In this document: piece by piece, positions 1 to 9,874 of the stretch | How the letters are laid out: each line of letters opens with the position of its first letter | Numbering within the stretch: position 1 is the first letter of the stretch | Notes under the pieces: generated by a model | What the model was told of the DNA's origin: nothing | What the model saw: the letters and a program-made list of their open reading frames with translations, nothing else | Database searches by the model: none | Source: Embleya hyalina | GTDB lineage: Bacteria; Actinomycetota; Actinomycetes; Streptomycetales; Streptomycetaceae | NCBI RefSeq assembly: GCF_003967355.1 | Contig: NZ_BIFH01000021.1 | Location: 154,103 to 218,102, forward strand | Length of the DNA stretch: 64,000 nucleotides | Direction: 5' to 3' | Position numbers and translations under genes: made by a program

Positions 1-1
1 C

Positions 2-64
2 CTGGGCGGCGTGCGGGTCGGCTTCATCGGCTCGACCTACCCGATCGACGTCTGGGTCAAGTAG
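2..64 (+). CDS. C-terminal end of a probable peptide ABC transporter substrate-binding protein (partial)
   Basis: Only the last 20 codons are present, ending VGFIGSTYPIDVWVK before TAG at 62-64. Family 5 solute-binding proteins of dipeptide/oligopeptide transporters commonly end in a tyrosine- and valine-rich strand of this kind. The gene sits directly upstream of a DppB-type permease and two DppD/DppF-type ATPases, which fits a binding-protein-first operon. The assignment rests mainly on context, because too little sequence is present for a domain call. A permease tail is the main alternative. Confidence 0.5.
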   Translation: MGGVRVGFIGSTYPIDVWVK

Positions 65-204
65 CCCCGGGCGAGGCGGCCCCGGCCCCGGCTTCGGCCG
101 GCGGCGCGAGCGGGAAGGTTCCCCCCTTCCCGCCCGCGGCACCCGCGCCGCCGCCGGGCCGCCCGGCCACTTCCCGGTCCGACCTCCAGTGAGGGCCCAT
201 CCCC

Positions 205-1179
205 ATGTTCCGATTCCTGGTGCAGCGACTGCTCGGCGCGGCGCTGATCCTGTTCGTCGTCTTCACCGTCACCTTCTTCCTGTTCTTCGCCATGCCGGAC
301 GACCCGGCACGGCTGTCCTGCGGCAAGACCTGCACCCCCGAGACGCTGGCACTGATCCGTCGCGACCTCGGCCTGGACGAGTCCGTGCCGATGCAGTACT
401 GGCACTACATCGTCGGCGTCTTCGCCGGCCGCGACTTCGGCACCTCGCACTGCTCCGCGCCGTGCCTGGGCTACTCGTTCGTCAACCACGAACCGGTCCT
501 CGACACCCTGCTCGACCGTTTCCCGGCCACCCTGTCGCTGGCGCTCGGCGCCTCGGTGATCTTCCTCGGCGTCGGCGTCATGATCGGCATGCTCGCGGCG
601 CTGCGGCGCGGCACCTGGCTGGACAAGTCCACCATGGCGCTGTCGCTGATCGGCGCCTCGGTGACGATCCAGTTCCTCGGCGTGATCGCCCGATACGTGC
701 TGGTCGACCAACTGCGCTGGTTGCCCAAACCCGAATACCTCCCGTTCACCGGTGATCCCGGCGGCTGGATGGGCGGGTTGTTGCTGCCGTGGCTGACACT
801 GGCCTGCGTCCAGGCCGCGGTGTACGCCCGACTGACCCGCGCGTCGATGATCGACGCGCTCGGCGAGGACCACGTGCGCACCGTGCGGGCCAAGGGATTG
901 ACGTCGCGTCAGGTCTACCTCAAACACGCGTGGCGCGGCGCGATCACCCCGGTGGTCACCGTGTACGGCATCGAACTGGGCGTGTTGCTCGGCGGCGCGG
1001 TGGTCACCGAGACCACCTTCAACATCCCCGGCATCGGCAAGCTCGCGGTCAACGCGGTCGCCAACTCCGACCTGCCGATGATCACCGGAGTGGTGCTGAT
1101 CGCCGCCACCGCCATGGTGCTCGCCAACGTCGCGGTGGACGCCGTGTACGCCGTCATCGACCCCCGGGTGCGTGTGTGA
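205..1179 (+). CDS. dppB: Peptide/nickel ABC transporter permease, DppB/OppB type
   Basis: Inner-membrane permease of 324 residues for di- or oligopeptide import. It starts MFRFLVQRLLGAA, the usual DppB opening, with a first membrane helix at about residues 9-31. A cysteine-bearing external loop follows (two CxxxC-like pairs at about residues 33-40 and 88-94), then further helices. The cytoplasmic EAA loop, where the ATPase docks, lies around residues 225-250 (VRAKGLTSRQVYLKHAWR). The gene ends in DPRVRV, and its TGA overlaps the next ATG. Only one permease is visible, whereas these transporters normally need a DppB/DppC pair, so DppC may lie upstream of the window. Substrate specificity cannot be read from the sequence. 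Confidence 0.9.
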   Translation: MFRFLVQRLLGAALILFVVFTVTFFLFFAMPDDPARLSCGKTCTPETLALIRRDLGLDESVPMQYWHYIVGVFAGRDFGTSHCSAPCLGYSFVNHEPVLDTLLDRFPATLSLALGASVIFLGVGVMIGMLAALRRGTWLDKSTMALSLIGASVTIQFLGVIARYVLVDQLRWLPKPEYLPFTGDPGGWMGGLLLPWLTLACVQAAVYARLTRASMIDALGEDHVRTVRAKGLTSRQVYLKHAWRGAITPVVTVYGIELGVLLGGAVVTETTFNIPGIGKLAVNAVANSDLPMITGVVLIAATAMVLANVAVDAVYAVIDPRVRV

Positions 1180-2245
1180 TGACCTCTCCGCTGCTTGCGG
1201 TCCGCGACCTGCGGGTCCGCTTCGCCACCGAGGGCGGCGTGGTCAAGGCCGTCGACGGTGTCTCCTTCGACGTCGAACGCGGCCGCACCCTCGGCATCGT
1301 CGGCGAGTCCGGCTCGGGCAAGAGCGTCACCAACCTCACCCTCCTGGGCCTGCACAACCCGGCGCGCACCACCGTCGAGGGCAGTGCCGTCCTGGACGGC
1401 ACCGAACTGGTCGGCGCGTCCGAACGCACCCTGCGGGACCTGCGCGGACAACGCGTGTCGATGGTCTTCCAGGACCCGCTCACCGCGCTCTCCCCCTACT
1501 ACACGGTCGGCGCGCAGATCGTGGAGACCTACCGCCGGCATACCGGCGCCGGCCGCCGCGAGGCGCTCGACCGGGCGATCGAGATGCTGGACCGGGTCGG
1601 CATTCCCCAGGCCGCCCGACGCGCCCGGGAGTATCCGCACCTGTTCTCCGGCGGTATGCGCCAGCGCGCGATGATCGCCATGGCGCTGGTGTGCGAACCC
1701 GACCTGCTGATCGCCGACGAACCCACCACCGCGCTCGACGTCACCGTCCAGGCCCAGATCCTCGACCTGCTCGGCGAACTCCAGGCACAACTGGGCACCG
1801 CGATCATCCTGGTCACGCACGACCTCGGCGTGGTCGCCGACGTCGCCGACGAGGTGCTGGTGATGTATGCCGGGCGGGCGGTCGAACTCGGCCCGGCCAC
1901 CCGGGTGTTGGAGACCCCGAAACACCCGTACACCCGGGGCCTGCTCGCCTCGGTGCCGCGGCTGTCCGATCCGTTGGACCGCCCGCTGCGACCGGTCCCC
2001 GGCGCACCGCCCAGCCTGCTCGCGCCGCCGCCCGGCTGCGCCTTCCACCCGCGCTGCGACCAGGTGATCGCGGGGCCCGGATCGCCGTGCCGCACCCGGG
2101 CGCCGGTGCTCGTCGGGGTGGGCGACAGCGGACACGAGGCCGCCTGTCACCTGGAGGCGGGGGCCGGGGCGGCGGGAGTCGGTTCGGCGGAACGGGAGCG
2201 GGAGCGGGCGCAGGTGCCCGACGCGCGAGAAGGCGGGAAGAACCC

Positions 2246-2249
<4 letters not shown>
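1179..2249 (+). CDS. dppD: Peptide ABC transporter ATP-binding protein, DppD/OppD type
   Basis: ATPase of 356 residues that drives peptide import with its partner encoded next. Walker A is GESGSGKS at residues 42-49. The Q-loop ([10 protein letters not shown]), the signature [12 protein letters not shown], Walker [13 protein letters not shown] and the switch histidine in VTHDLG all appear in order. The C-terminal oligo_HPY region contains [16 protein letters not shown], typical of the OppD/DppD subfamily. The ATG at 1179 overlaps the permease TGA (TGATG), and the gene ends in an ATGA overlap with the second ATPase, so translation of the three genes is probably coupled. The Glu/Arg-rich tail after about residue 325 is variable in the family. 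Confidence 0.92.
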
Positions 2250-3265
<1,016 letters not shown>

Positions 3266-3307
3266 GACCCCGGTCGGACGGGGGTCGGCCGGACGGGGGG
3301 ACGAGGG

Positions 3308-3351
3308 CGGGGCGGGCGGCCGGTCATGGCTTTGGCGGGCCGCCCGCCCCG
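3308..3351. terminator. Bidirectional terminator hairpin between convergent genes
   Basis: A perfect 14-bp stem (CGGGGCGGGCGGCC at 3308-3321 pairing with 3338-3351) encloses a 16-nt loop. It lies after dppF and before the end of the opposing small membrane-protein gene. There is no U-tract, as is usual for actinomycete terminators. Confidence 0.7.
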
Positions 3352-3360
3352 TGAGGGCGC

Positions 3361-3385
3361 CGGTGAAGGGTCCTTCCCTTCACCG
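3361..3385. terminator. Second perfect hairpin overlapping the end of the small membrane-protein gene
   Basis: CGGTGAAGGG (3361-3370) and CCCTTCACCG (3376-3385) form a perfect 10-bp stem with a 5-nt loop. The stop codon of the minus-strand gene lies inside the stem, so the hairpin probably terminates that short transcript. Confidence 0.55.
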
Positions 3386-3649
3386 ACGTTCGGTGTTCCT
3401 GTGCCACCACCGCCAGGCCCGCTCCACCGGCTGCCAGGCGGGGTTGCCCACCGATTCGACGGTGGGCCGACGCGGCGCCGGTTGGTCATGCCGGGCGGCG
3501 TCGGGACCGAACACCGCGGCCGGAACCACGATCACGACCACCACGGCCACCACGATCGGCACCAGCACCCGGTGGGCGGTGCGGGACGGGCGTTTCGGGC
3601 GGCGGGCGTCGGAGCGGCGGGAGTCGCCGTGGCCGGGGGTGACGGACAT
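3380..3649 (-). CDS. Small single-pass membrane protein of unknown function
   Basis: An 89-residue protein with a basic N-terminus (about residues 9-26, rich in Arg, Ser and Lys), one hydrophobic helix at about 27-48 (VLVPIVVAVVVVIVVPAAVF), and a polar tail rich in Trp and Arg (PVERAWRWWHRNTERR). The layout suggests cytoplasmic-in, outside-out topology. It lies 68 bp downstream of the sensor kinase on the same strand and may be the last gene of that operon, though the spacing leaves room for a separate promoter. No family was recognised. Start ATG at 3649 follows a clean intergenic stretch. Confidence 0.6.
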   Translation of the reverse strand: MSVTPGHGDSRRSDARRPKRPSRTAHRVLVPIVVAVVVVIVVPAAVFGPDAARHDQPAPRRPTVESVGNPAWQPVERAWRWWHRNTERR

Positions 3650-3717
3650 GGGGAGAGTGTGGCGCGGGGTTCATGAGGATTTCGTGATGCGGCCGCGGCA
3701 GGCGTCGCCGGGCCGGG

Positions 3718-5076
3718 TCAGGGCTCGCGGGGTTCGGGGGGTTCGCAGGGCGCTTCGGGGTGGGATTCCGGGGCCGGTTCGGCCGGCAGGCGCAGTTCGG
3801 CCACGGCGCCGCCGCCGGGGGCGTCGGTGATGCGGGCGGTGCCGCCGTGCAGGTCGGCCACCCAGCGCACGATCGCCAGGCCGATTCCCGTACCGCCCGT
3901 CGGGCCCGTCGCGCGTCGCTCGAAGACCCGTTCGCGGTCGCCCTCGGCCACCCCGGGCCCGCGGTCGCGCACCCGCACCGCGCCGTCCCCGACCTCGACG
4001 TCGATCGCGGCCTCGCCGCCGCCGTGCTTGAGCGCGTTGTCCACCAGATTGCGCACCGCCTGGGCCAACAACTCCGGATCGCCGCGCACCACGGTCGGCT
4101 CGGTCCGCACCACGAACCGCGCCCCGGAGGGGGGCAGTTCGTCCACCACCTGCTCGACCAGCTGATCGAGCCGCAGCGCCTCGCGCTCCACCTCCTGCGT
4201 CCCGGCCTGGACCCGGGCCCGCACCAGCAACCCGGTGACCAACCGGCCCAGCTGATCCACCAGGCGCGTCGCGCGGGCCAGTTCCCTCGGCGCGGTGTCC
4301 GGCGCCGCCGCGCCCGCCGAGGTGACCAGACGCAACGTGGCCAACGGGGTGCGCAGTTCGTGCGCGGCCTCGGACAGGAACTGCTCCTGCTGCTCCAGGG
4401 TGCGCAGCGCGGGCCGCATGCTGCGCCCGGACAGCAGGTGCCCGGCCAGGCCCGCCGCCGCGGCCAGGGCGAGACAGCCCAGGAACAACCAGCGCACGAG
4501 CCGGTCGTGGTCGCGCCGACCGGGCCCCGGGTCGGCGACGGCGATCAGCGCCGCGTCGATACGATCGGCCTCCCACACCGGCGCCGCGGCCACCCGCACC
4601 GTACGGCCGTCGCGCCCCTCGGCGTCCCAGGCCACCGCCGACTGCGCCTCCCGGGCGTCCGCGCCGATCCGGGTGAGCTGCTCCGCGCTCGGCAGCAGCG
4701 GCGAGTCGGCGGGTTCGGCGTAGGAGCGTCGGGGCACCCCGGCCGGATCCCATTCGACCACGGCGATCGCCACGTCCCCCTCGACGAGTTCGTCCTCGTG
4801 CAGCGAGTCCAGCCGCAGCGTCCCGTCCTCGTAGTAGAGGGCCCGGGACAGGCCCGACACGCGGCGGTCGAGGTCGTTGTCCAGCTCACGGTCCCGGGAC
4901 TGGCCGTCGATGGAGCCGGCGACCACCGCGAGCACGACCAGACAGACCGCCGTGGTGAGGGTGAACAGCGCGGTCAGCGTCCAGCGCAGGCGGCGCAGCC
5001 GGGTGACGGCGGGACGGATGGGCCGGGTGGGCGAGGGGTTCGGTGCCTCGGCCGCCGATCGTGCGCGGGATCTCAC
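3718..5076 (-). CDS. Sensor histidine kinase of a two-component system
   Basis: Membrane sensor kinase of 452 residues. The first helix lies at about residues 27-50 and the second around 185-207, with an extracytoplasmic sensor domain between them. After the second helix comes the HisKA H-box (FLSEAAHELRTPLATLRLV), then the N-box (AVRNLVDNALKHGGG), G1 (VRVRDRGPGV) and G2 (GGTGIGLAIVRW). All catalytic motifs look intact. The GTG start at 5076 overlaps the TGA of the response regulator (GTGA), giving tight coupling; the open frame continues upstream only as an antisense shadow of that regulator. It presumably phosphorylates the adjacent OmpR-type regulator. The stimulus is unknown. Confidence 0.88.
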   Translation of the reverse strand: MRSRARSAAEAPNPSPTRPIRPAVTRLRRLRWTLTALFTLTTAVCLVVLAVVAGSIDGQSRDRELDNDLDRRVSGLSRALYYEDGTLRLDSLHEDELVEGDVAIAVVEWDPAGVPRRSYAEPADSPLLPSAEQLTRIGADAREAQSAVAWDAEGRDGRTVRVAAAPVWEADRIDAALIAVADPGPGRRDHDRLVRWLFLGCLALAAAAGLAGHLLSGRSMRPALRTLEQQEQFLSEAAHELRTPLATLRLVTSAGAAAPDTAPRELARATRLVDQLGRLVTGLLVRARVQAGTQEVEREALRLDQLVEQVVDELPPSGARFVVRTEPTVVRGDPELLAQAVRNLVDNALKHGGGEAAIDVEVGDGAVRVRDRGPGVAEGDRERVFERRATGPTGGTGIGLAIVRWVADLHGGTARITDAPGGGAVAELRLPAEPAPESHPEAPCEPPEPREP

Positions 5077-5753
5077 GGGGCGCCGGTCGCTTCGTCCGCG
5101 CCGATCACGAAGCCGACGCCGCGCACCGTCCCGATCAGGGCCGGCGGGCCGAGTTTGCGGCGCAGTTGGGCGATCACCGCGTCCACGACGTTGGACATCG
5201 GCTCGGCCATCTCGTCCCAGCAGCACTCGATCAGATCGGCACGCGGCACCACCCGTCCGGCGCGGGCCGTCAGCAGTTCCAGGACCGCGAACTCCTTCAC
5301 GGTCAGCGTGAGCAGCACCCCGGCCCGGCGCACCCGGCGCCGGGCGGTGTCGATCTCGACGTCCCCGACCACCGAGACCGGCGGCCGGGGCTGCTCCGCG
5401 CGGCGGCACAACGCACGTACCCGGGCAGCCAGTTCCTCGAAAACGAACGGCTTGACGAGGTAGTCGTCGGCGCCGCCGTCGAAGCCCGCGAGCCGGTCGG
5501 GCACGGCGTCCATCGCGGTCAGCATCAGCACCGGCGTACGTGCGCCCGCCGCGCGCAGCCGGCGGACCAGGTCCAGCCCGTCCCCGTCGGGCAGTCCGCG
5601 ATCGACGACCAAACAGTCGTAGCTGTTGACCGCGATCTTCAGGTCGGCGTCGCCGATGTGCCCGGCCGCGTCCACCGCGAACCCGACCGTCTGCAATCCG
5701 GACACCACGGCCCGACCCAGTTCCGCATCGTCCTCCACCACGAGCACACGCAT
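5073..5753 (-). CDS. OmpR/PhoB-family response regulator
   Basis: Regulator of 226 residues. The receiver domain starts MRVLVVEDDAELG with the acidic pair, has the phospho-acceptor Asp in CLVVDRGLPDGDG and the conserved Lys in DYLVKPFVFEEL. The C-terminal winged helix (about residues 125-215) contains LTVKEFAVLELL and the recognition-helix region MSNVVDAVIAQLRRKLG, as in PhoB/OmpR DNA-binding domains. The start ATG at 5753 is chosen because the receiver begins there; the longer open frame adds only low-complexity sequence from the repeat element upstream. It is cotranscribed with the kinase. Confidence 0.9.
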   Translation of the reverse strand: MRVLVVEDDAELGRAVVSGLQTVGFAVDAAGHIGDADLKIAVNSYDCLVVDRGLPDGDGLDLVRRLRAAGARTPVLMLTAMDAVPDRLAGFDGGADDYLVKPFVFEELAARVRALCRRAEQPRPPVSVVGDVEIDTARRRVRRAGVLLTLTVKEFAVLELLTARAGRVVPRADLIECCWDEMAEPMSNVVDAVIAQLRRKLGPPALIGTVRGVGFVIGADEATGAP

Positions 5754-5765
5754 GGCCGCGAGCCT

Positions 5766-5930
5766 AGGCCCTGTCCGGCGGATCCCGCTGGGGTCGCGCC
5801 GCCCGGCACCGCACCTCGGCGCGCCGGAGAAGCAGCCGAATGGAACCACTATGCGGCTGCTTCTCCGGCACGCCGATGCACGGCACCGGACGACGCGACC
5901 CGATCCACCGGGATCCGCCGGACAGGGCCT
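5766..5930. mobile_element. MITE-like palindromic element with IS-type terminal inverted repeats
   Basis: A 165-bp non-coding element bounded by inverted copies of AGGCCCTGTCCGGCGGATCC (ends at 5766 and 5930). Its two halves pair imperfectly throughout. The centre is a perfect 16-bp hairpin (5823-5838 with 5854-5869) around a 15-nt AT-richer loop. Termini beginning GGCCCTGTCC resemble those I recall on transposase-bearing elements of streptomycetes, so this is probably a non-autonomous derivative. There is no transposase frame. The transposase family is an inference. Confidence 0.6.
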
Positions 5931-5959
5931 GGGCCCTGTCCGGCGGATCCCGGTGGATC
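5902..5959. repeat. Perfect 28-bp inverted repeat at the right end of the MITE-like element
   Basis: The right terminal arm (5902-5929) is followed after 2 nt by an exact 28-bp reverse complement (5932-5959). The element therefore ends in an extra, outward copy of its own terminus. The palindrome lies 7 bp past the stop of the minus-strand hydrolase gene and could act as its transcription terminator. Confidence 0.75.
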
Positions 5960-5966
5960 ACCCGCT

Positions 5967-7091
5967 TCACGCGGGTGCGGGACCTCGGCTGAGCTCCCAC
6001 CACGGGCTCACCTGGCCGGCGTCGTCGGTGTCGACCCGATCCCCGGGGCGGGGCACGGCCAGCCGTACGTCCTTGGCCTTGGCCTCCTGCCACAGCCGAT
6101 CGACCGGTTCGGCCCACGGGTGCAGGGCGAGGTCGAAGGTCGCCCAGTGCACCGGGAGGAGCACCTTGCCGCCCAGGTCCAGGTGGGCGGTGACGGCCTC
6201 CTCGGGGTTCATGTGGATGTCGGGCCAGCTCGGGCTGTACGCGCCGATCGGCATCAGGGTCAGGTCGAACGGGCCGTGCGCGGCGCCGATCCGGGCGTAG
6301 CCGTCGAAGTATCCGGAGTCCCCGGCGTAGAACACCCGGCGCTCGGCGCCCGCGACCACCCACGAGCCCCACAGCGTGTCGTTGCGACGCAGCGTGCGGC
6401 CGGAGAAGTGGCGGGCCGCGGTGGCGGTGAAGCGCAGGCCGGCGACCGTGGCGTCCTCCTCCCAGTCGAGTTCGACGATGCGGTCGGCGGGGACGTCCCA
6501 GCGCTCCAGGTGGGCGCCGATGCCGAGCGGGACGAGGAAGGGCGCGGTCTGGGTCGCGGTGAGCGCGCGCACGGTGGCGCGGTCGAGGTGGTCGTAGTGG
6601 TCGTGCGAGATGACCACCGCGTCCACAGTGGGCAGCGCGGCGAGCGGCACCGGCAGCGGATGCATCCGGCGCGGCCCGACCAGCTGGGACGGGGAGACCC
6701 GGTCGCTCCACACCGGGTCGAAGAGCACCCGGCGCCCCTCGATCTCGACCAGGGTGGTCGCGTGGCCGTACCAGACAGCGCTCACCCCGTGCGCGGACTG
6801 CGGCACGGTCGGGGCGGCGACCAGCGGTACGGGCGCGGCGGGTCGCCGCAGGTCACGGTCGCGGAGCAGGGCCGCGATCAGCCCGGGCGCGCTGCCGGCC
6901 GCGACCAGGGCGGCGGGTACGGGATTGTGGAACGCGCCGTCGCGGAACTGCGGCGAGCGCCGCATGCGGGCCAGTCGTTCGCCGTCGGCCGTGCCGCCGA
7001 GCTCCGCCGGAACATCCCGCAACGCCCAGCCGGCGGCGGCCAGCGCCAGCCCACCCGCGACCAATCGCCCCGCCGATCGGAATCCCGCCAT
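5967..7091 (-). CDS. MBL-fold metallohydrolase of the UlaG / NAPE-PLD-like type
   Basis: A 374-residue hydrolase. It opens with a hydrophobic segment (RLVAGGLALAAAGWALRDV, about residues 9-27), suggesting membrane association or export. The metallo-beta-lactamase core follows: WYGHATTLVEIEGRRVLFDPVWSDR, then the metal-binding HDHYDHLD motif, and the later metal ligands in TAARHFSGRTLRRNDTLWGSWV and FYAGDSGYFDG. This set matches the Zn-dependent L-ascorbate-6-phosphate lactonase / N-acyl-phosphatidylethanolamine phospholipase D-like superfamily. The substrate cannot be deduced. ATG at 7091 is the natural start; the divergent amidase lies 221 bp upstream. Confidence 0.85.
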   Translation of the reverse strand: MAGFRSAGRLVAGGLALAAAGWALRDVPAELGGTADGERLARMRRSPQFRDGAFHNPVPAALVAAGSAPGLIAALLRDRDLRRPAAPVPLVAAPTVPQSAHGVSAVWYGHATTLVEIEGRRVLFDPVWSDRVSPSQLVGPRRMHPLPVPLAALPTVDAVVISHDHYDHLDRATVRALTATQTAPFLVPLGIGAHLERWDVPADRIVELDWEEDATVAGLRFTATAARHFSGRTLRRNDTLWGSWVVAGAERRVFYAGDSGYFDGYARIGAAHGPFDLTLMPIGAYSPSWPDIHMNPEEAVTAHLDLGGKVLLPVHWATFDLALHPWAEPVDRLWQEAKAKDVRLAVPRPGDRVDTDDAGQVSPWWELSRGPAPA

Positions 7092-7263
7092 CGATCACAC
7101 TCTCCTCGTGTCGTCCTCAGGCACTTCAACCGACGACGCGGGTAACACGTTCCCCGATCCGCAAACCGACGCCTCCACCACGACCGCGCCGCTTGCACGC
7201 CCCGCCCCGCCGCCCCGCCGGCCGGCTTCATCGCGCCGGCTGTTGTATTCCCATTTGCTTGAT

Positions 7264-7274
7264 TGCATCATGCA
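7264..7274. promoter_or_regulatory. AT-rich palindrome upstream of the amidase gene (putative operator)
   Basis: TGCATCATGCA is a perfect 11-bp palindrome (5-bp arms around C) within an unusually AT-rich stretch at 7240-7295. It is flanked by outer TTGAT/ATCAA arms. It lies 38 bp before the amidase start and in the divergent promoter region. The size fits a GntR- or TetR-type site, but no cognate regulator gene is adjacent. Confidence 0.35.
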
Positions 7275-7312
7275 GTTGATGGATCAAGTCAAGCGAAGCG
7301 AGGGTGCACGCG

Positions 7313-8758
7313 ATGGACACCGGTGAGTTGCTGGACGACCACGACGCGGTGGGGCTGGCCGATCTCGTCCGGCGCCGAGAGGTCGCGCCGACGGAACTGC
7401 TCGACGCGGTGCTGCGGCGGATCGAGGAGCGTGATCCGACGCTGCGCGCGTTCGTATCGACACGTGTCGACGCGGCCCGGGCGGAGGCGGCCGGGGAGTT
7501 GCCCGACGGTCCGCTGCGAGGGGTGCCGTTCGCGGTGAAGGACCTCGCCTGCGACGTGGCCGGCATGGTGAGCAGCCAGGGCTCCCGGTTGTTTGCCGAC
7601 GCGGTCGCGGCGCGGGACGGTGCGCTGACCACGCGGTACCGGCGGGCCGGGTTGATCGTGGTCGGCAAGACGAACAGCCCCGAGTTCGGCAAGAACGCCA
7701 GTACCGAACCGCTCCTGCACGGCCCCTCGCACAACCCGTGGCGGACCACGCACTCCACCGGGGGCTCGTCCGGCGGTTCGGCCGCCGCCGTGGCCGGGGG
7801 CATCCTGCCGGCCGCGCACGCCAACGACGGCGGCGGCTCGATCCGGATCCCGGCCGCCTGCTGCGGGCTGTTCGGGCTCAAGCCGTCGCGGGGCCGGGTC
7901 CCCGACGACCACGGTCTGTCCGCCCTGGCCTACCCGCTGTCGGTCGCACACGCGGTCACCCGGACGGTCCGCGACTCGGCCGCGCTGCTCGACGTGGTCG
8001 CCGGACCGCTGCCGGGCGACCCGTACGCGGCGCTGCCGGCGCCCGCCGCCGGATCGTTCCTGGCCGCGCTCGAAGCCGCGCCCACCCGGCTGCGGGTGGG
8101 GTTCGCGACGGCCAACGTGGACGGGGTCGCCGCGCATCCGGCGGCGGTGCGCGCGGTGGAGCGCACCGCCGCGCTGCTCGCCGAACTGGGCCATCGGGTC
8201 GAGGAGGCCGCGCCGGTGTGGGACGGACCGGCCACGGGGCAGGCGCTCGGGCAGGTGATGTCGGCGGCGACGCACGTCCAGATCGAGGACCGGTTGGCCG
8301 AACTGGGGCGGGAGTTGCGGGCGGACGACATCGAGCCGTTCACCCGGGTGATCCACGAGCGGACGGCGGCGATGCGGGGGCCGGATCTGGTGCGGGCGCT
8401 GCAGACCGTGGTGCGGATCGGGCGGGAGGTGGCGCCGTTCTTCGAGGCGTACGACGTGTGGCTGAGCCCGACATTGGGTGTGCCGGTGCCCGAACTCGGC
8501 GTGCTGGACACGAGTGACCCGGCGAGCATGTACACGCACGCCGTGCGGATGACCTGGTTCACGTCGGTGTTCAACGTGACCGGACTGCCGTCGGCGAGTG
8601 TGCCGGCGGGCTTCGACGAGGCCGGGTTGCCGGTGGCGGTCCAGCTCACCGGACGGCTCGGCGCCGAGGCGCAACTACTGCGGGTGGCGGCGCAGTTGGA
8701 GGAGGCCGCACCGTGGCCCCGGCAGGCACCGTGGCCGCCGGCGGAGCTCGGCGCTTGA
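7313..8758 (+). CDS. Amidase signature family enzyme
   Basis: A 481-residue amidase that hydrolyses an unidentified carboxamide. The Ser-cisSer-Lys triad is visible: Lys76 in [10 protein letters not shown], the cis-serine near residue 152 in [11 protein letters not shown], and the nucleophile near Ser176 in [11 protein letters not shown]. The common T/S-D-x-GGS context is varied here to AND-GGGS. C-terminal elements such as [14 protein letters not shown] are typical of the family. ATG at 7313 is preceded by GAGGG at 7299-7303; a GTG three codons earlier is possible. Aryl- or enantioselective amidases and 6-aminohexanoate-cyclic-dimer hydrolases share this architecture, so the substrate is open. 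Confidence 0.88.
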   Translation: MDTGELLDDHDAVGLADLVRRREVAPTELLDAVLRRIEERDPTLRAFVSTRVDAARAEAAGELPDGPLRGVPFAVKDLACDVAGMVSSQGSRLFADAVAARDGALTTRYRRAGLIVVGKTNSPEFGKNASTEPLLHGPSHNPWRTTHSTGGSSGGSAAAVAGGILPAAHANDGGGSIRIPAACCGLFGLKPSRGRVPDDHGLSALAYPLSVAHAVTRTVRDSAALLDVVAGPLPGDPYAALPAPAAGSFLAALEAAPTRLRVGFATANVDGVAAHPAAVRAVERTAALLAELGHRVEEAAPVWDGPATGQALGQVMSAATHVQIEDRLAELGRELRADDIEPFTRVIHERTAAMRGPDLVRALQTVVRIGREVAPFFEAYDVWLSPTLGVPVPELGVLDTSDPASMYTHAVRMTWFTSVFNVTGLPSASVPAGFDEAGLPVAVQLTGRLGAEAQLLRVAAQLEEAAPWPRQAPWPPAELGA

Positions 8759-9250
8759 TGCCGACGCCGCCGTAGCCCCGGACGTTCTCCACCGGGTCAG
8801 GCGGGTCCTCGGGTACGCCGTCCGGGTTTTGGCGCGGACGGATGCCCGGGGGCTCGACCGGGTCGAAACCGTCGAAGCGGGACGGGATGTCGGCGCAGCC
8901 GCGCATGGCCATCGGGCCGAGGCGTTCTGCCGTCCGGCGGCTCCGGCCCGCCCCCGGGCGGGCTCGGCGTCGGAGGAGACGTGCGACAGGATCGGCCTGC
9001 CGCCCGGCGCGAGGGCGTCGCGCAGCGTCGCGACGATTTCCGCCGGGCACTCCACGTCCTCGATCAAGCGCGGGATCGCGATCGGCATGACCGCGACCGG
9101 CGCGGCGAAGTCGATCACGTCGGTCACTCACTCCGCGCGCGGTCGGGATCGCCTTCGGGTCGCGCGGATCGGCCGGGTGAAGGTGGTGCGGCCCGGGCCG
9201 AGGCCGGTCGTCGGCGCGCGTCCGTGCACGAGCACGATCGGGGCCGGGGC
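8756..9250 (-). pseudogene. Decayed SAM-dependent methyltransferase (PF04672/DUF574 family)
   Basis: Pieces of one family appear in order in different minus-strand frames. First comes PIVLVHGRAP (cf. the family's DNDPIVLxHARAL), then DPRDPKAI, then DFAAPVAVMPIAIPRLIEDV...RDALAPGGRPILSHVSSDAEP, and finally RFDGFDPVEPPG...GYGGVGIK in another frame near 8760. At least two frameshifts are needed to join them, and the N-terminal half is missing. The region is therefore a remnant, not a gene. Its 3' end abuts the amidase stop. The family match is from memory of the conserved motifs. Confidence 0.72.
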
Positions 9251-9351
9251 GTGCTCGGCACGGGGCGCTCGGTGCGCCGAAGTGGTGTGACCGGGTGGGG
9301 TATCGGCGTCTGGCACGGCCTTTCGGGGATGACTGCGGCGAGATAGTAGCT

Positions 9352-9372
9352 ATGTACATCATCGCCATGTAC
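9352..9372. promoter_or_regulatory. Paired ATGTAC boxes upstream of the MarR-type gene
   Basis: ATGTAC occurs at 9352-9357 and again at 9367-9372, 15 bp apart, in a local AT-rich stretch 55-75 bp before the MarR-type start. Because GTAC is self-complementary, the pair also reads as an inverted site. It is a plausible autoregulatory operator or promoter region. Confidence 0.35.
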
Positions 9373-9427
9373 TGTATCCGTCATCAGCGCGGCCCTCCCG
9401 GGCCGCCCGAGAACCCACGGAGCAGTC

Positions 9428-9874
9428 ATGACCATCGCCGCGCCCCCAATCACCCCCCGCGCCCTCGCGCTGGCGCACTACGCCGGGCGGGCCCTCCTCG
9501 AACGGGTCCTGGCCCGCCACGGGATCACCTTTCACCAGAGCGTCACGCTGCGGGTCGTCGCCGTCGCGGACGGGCCCGTCGGTCGCGACACGCTCGTCGG
9601 CGAGGTGACCGGTTCGCTGAAGGAGGCCGAGTCCGTGGTGCGCGGCGTCGTCGAGGAACTGGTGGCCGCGAAGCTGGTCGAGGCGGACCCGGCGGACGTG
9701 GCCCGCCTCCGACTCACCGACGCCGGGCGGAGGTCGTACGACACCACCTCGGTCGAGAGCGCCGAGATCTCCGCCCGCGTCTATGCCGACATCCCACCCG
9801 AGGACCTGGCCGCCGCGGGCCGCGTCCTGGCCACGATCGCGGAGCGCGCGAACGCCGAACTGGCCCGCACCTGA
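9428..9874 (+). CDS. MarR-like winged-helix transcriptional regulator
   Basis: A 148-residue DNA-binding protein. The first helices (about residues 8-35) hold ALALAHYAGRALLERVLARHGITFHQ. The winged-helix core covers about residues 35-105: GRDTLVGEVTGSLKEAESVVRGVVEELVAAKLVEA resembles the helix-turn-helix plus recognition helix, and ARLRLTDAGRRSYDT is the wing/turn (compare LTxxGR in MarR proteins). A C-terminal helix completes the dimerisation region. The ligand is unknown. The start at 9428 follows CGGAGCAGTC. The gene stands alone, facing away from the methyltransferase remnant and convergent with the secreted cupin gene. Confidence 0.7.
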   Translation: MTIAAPPITPRALALAHYAGRALLERVLARHGITFHQSVTLRVVAVADGPVGRDTLVGEVTGSLKEAESVVRGVVEELVAAKLVEADPADVARLRLTDAGRRSYDTTSVESAEISARVYADIPPEDLAAAGRVLATIAERANAELART

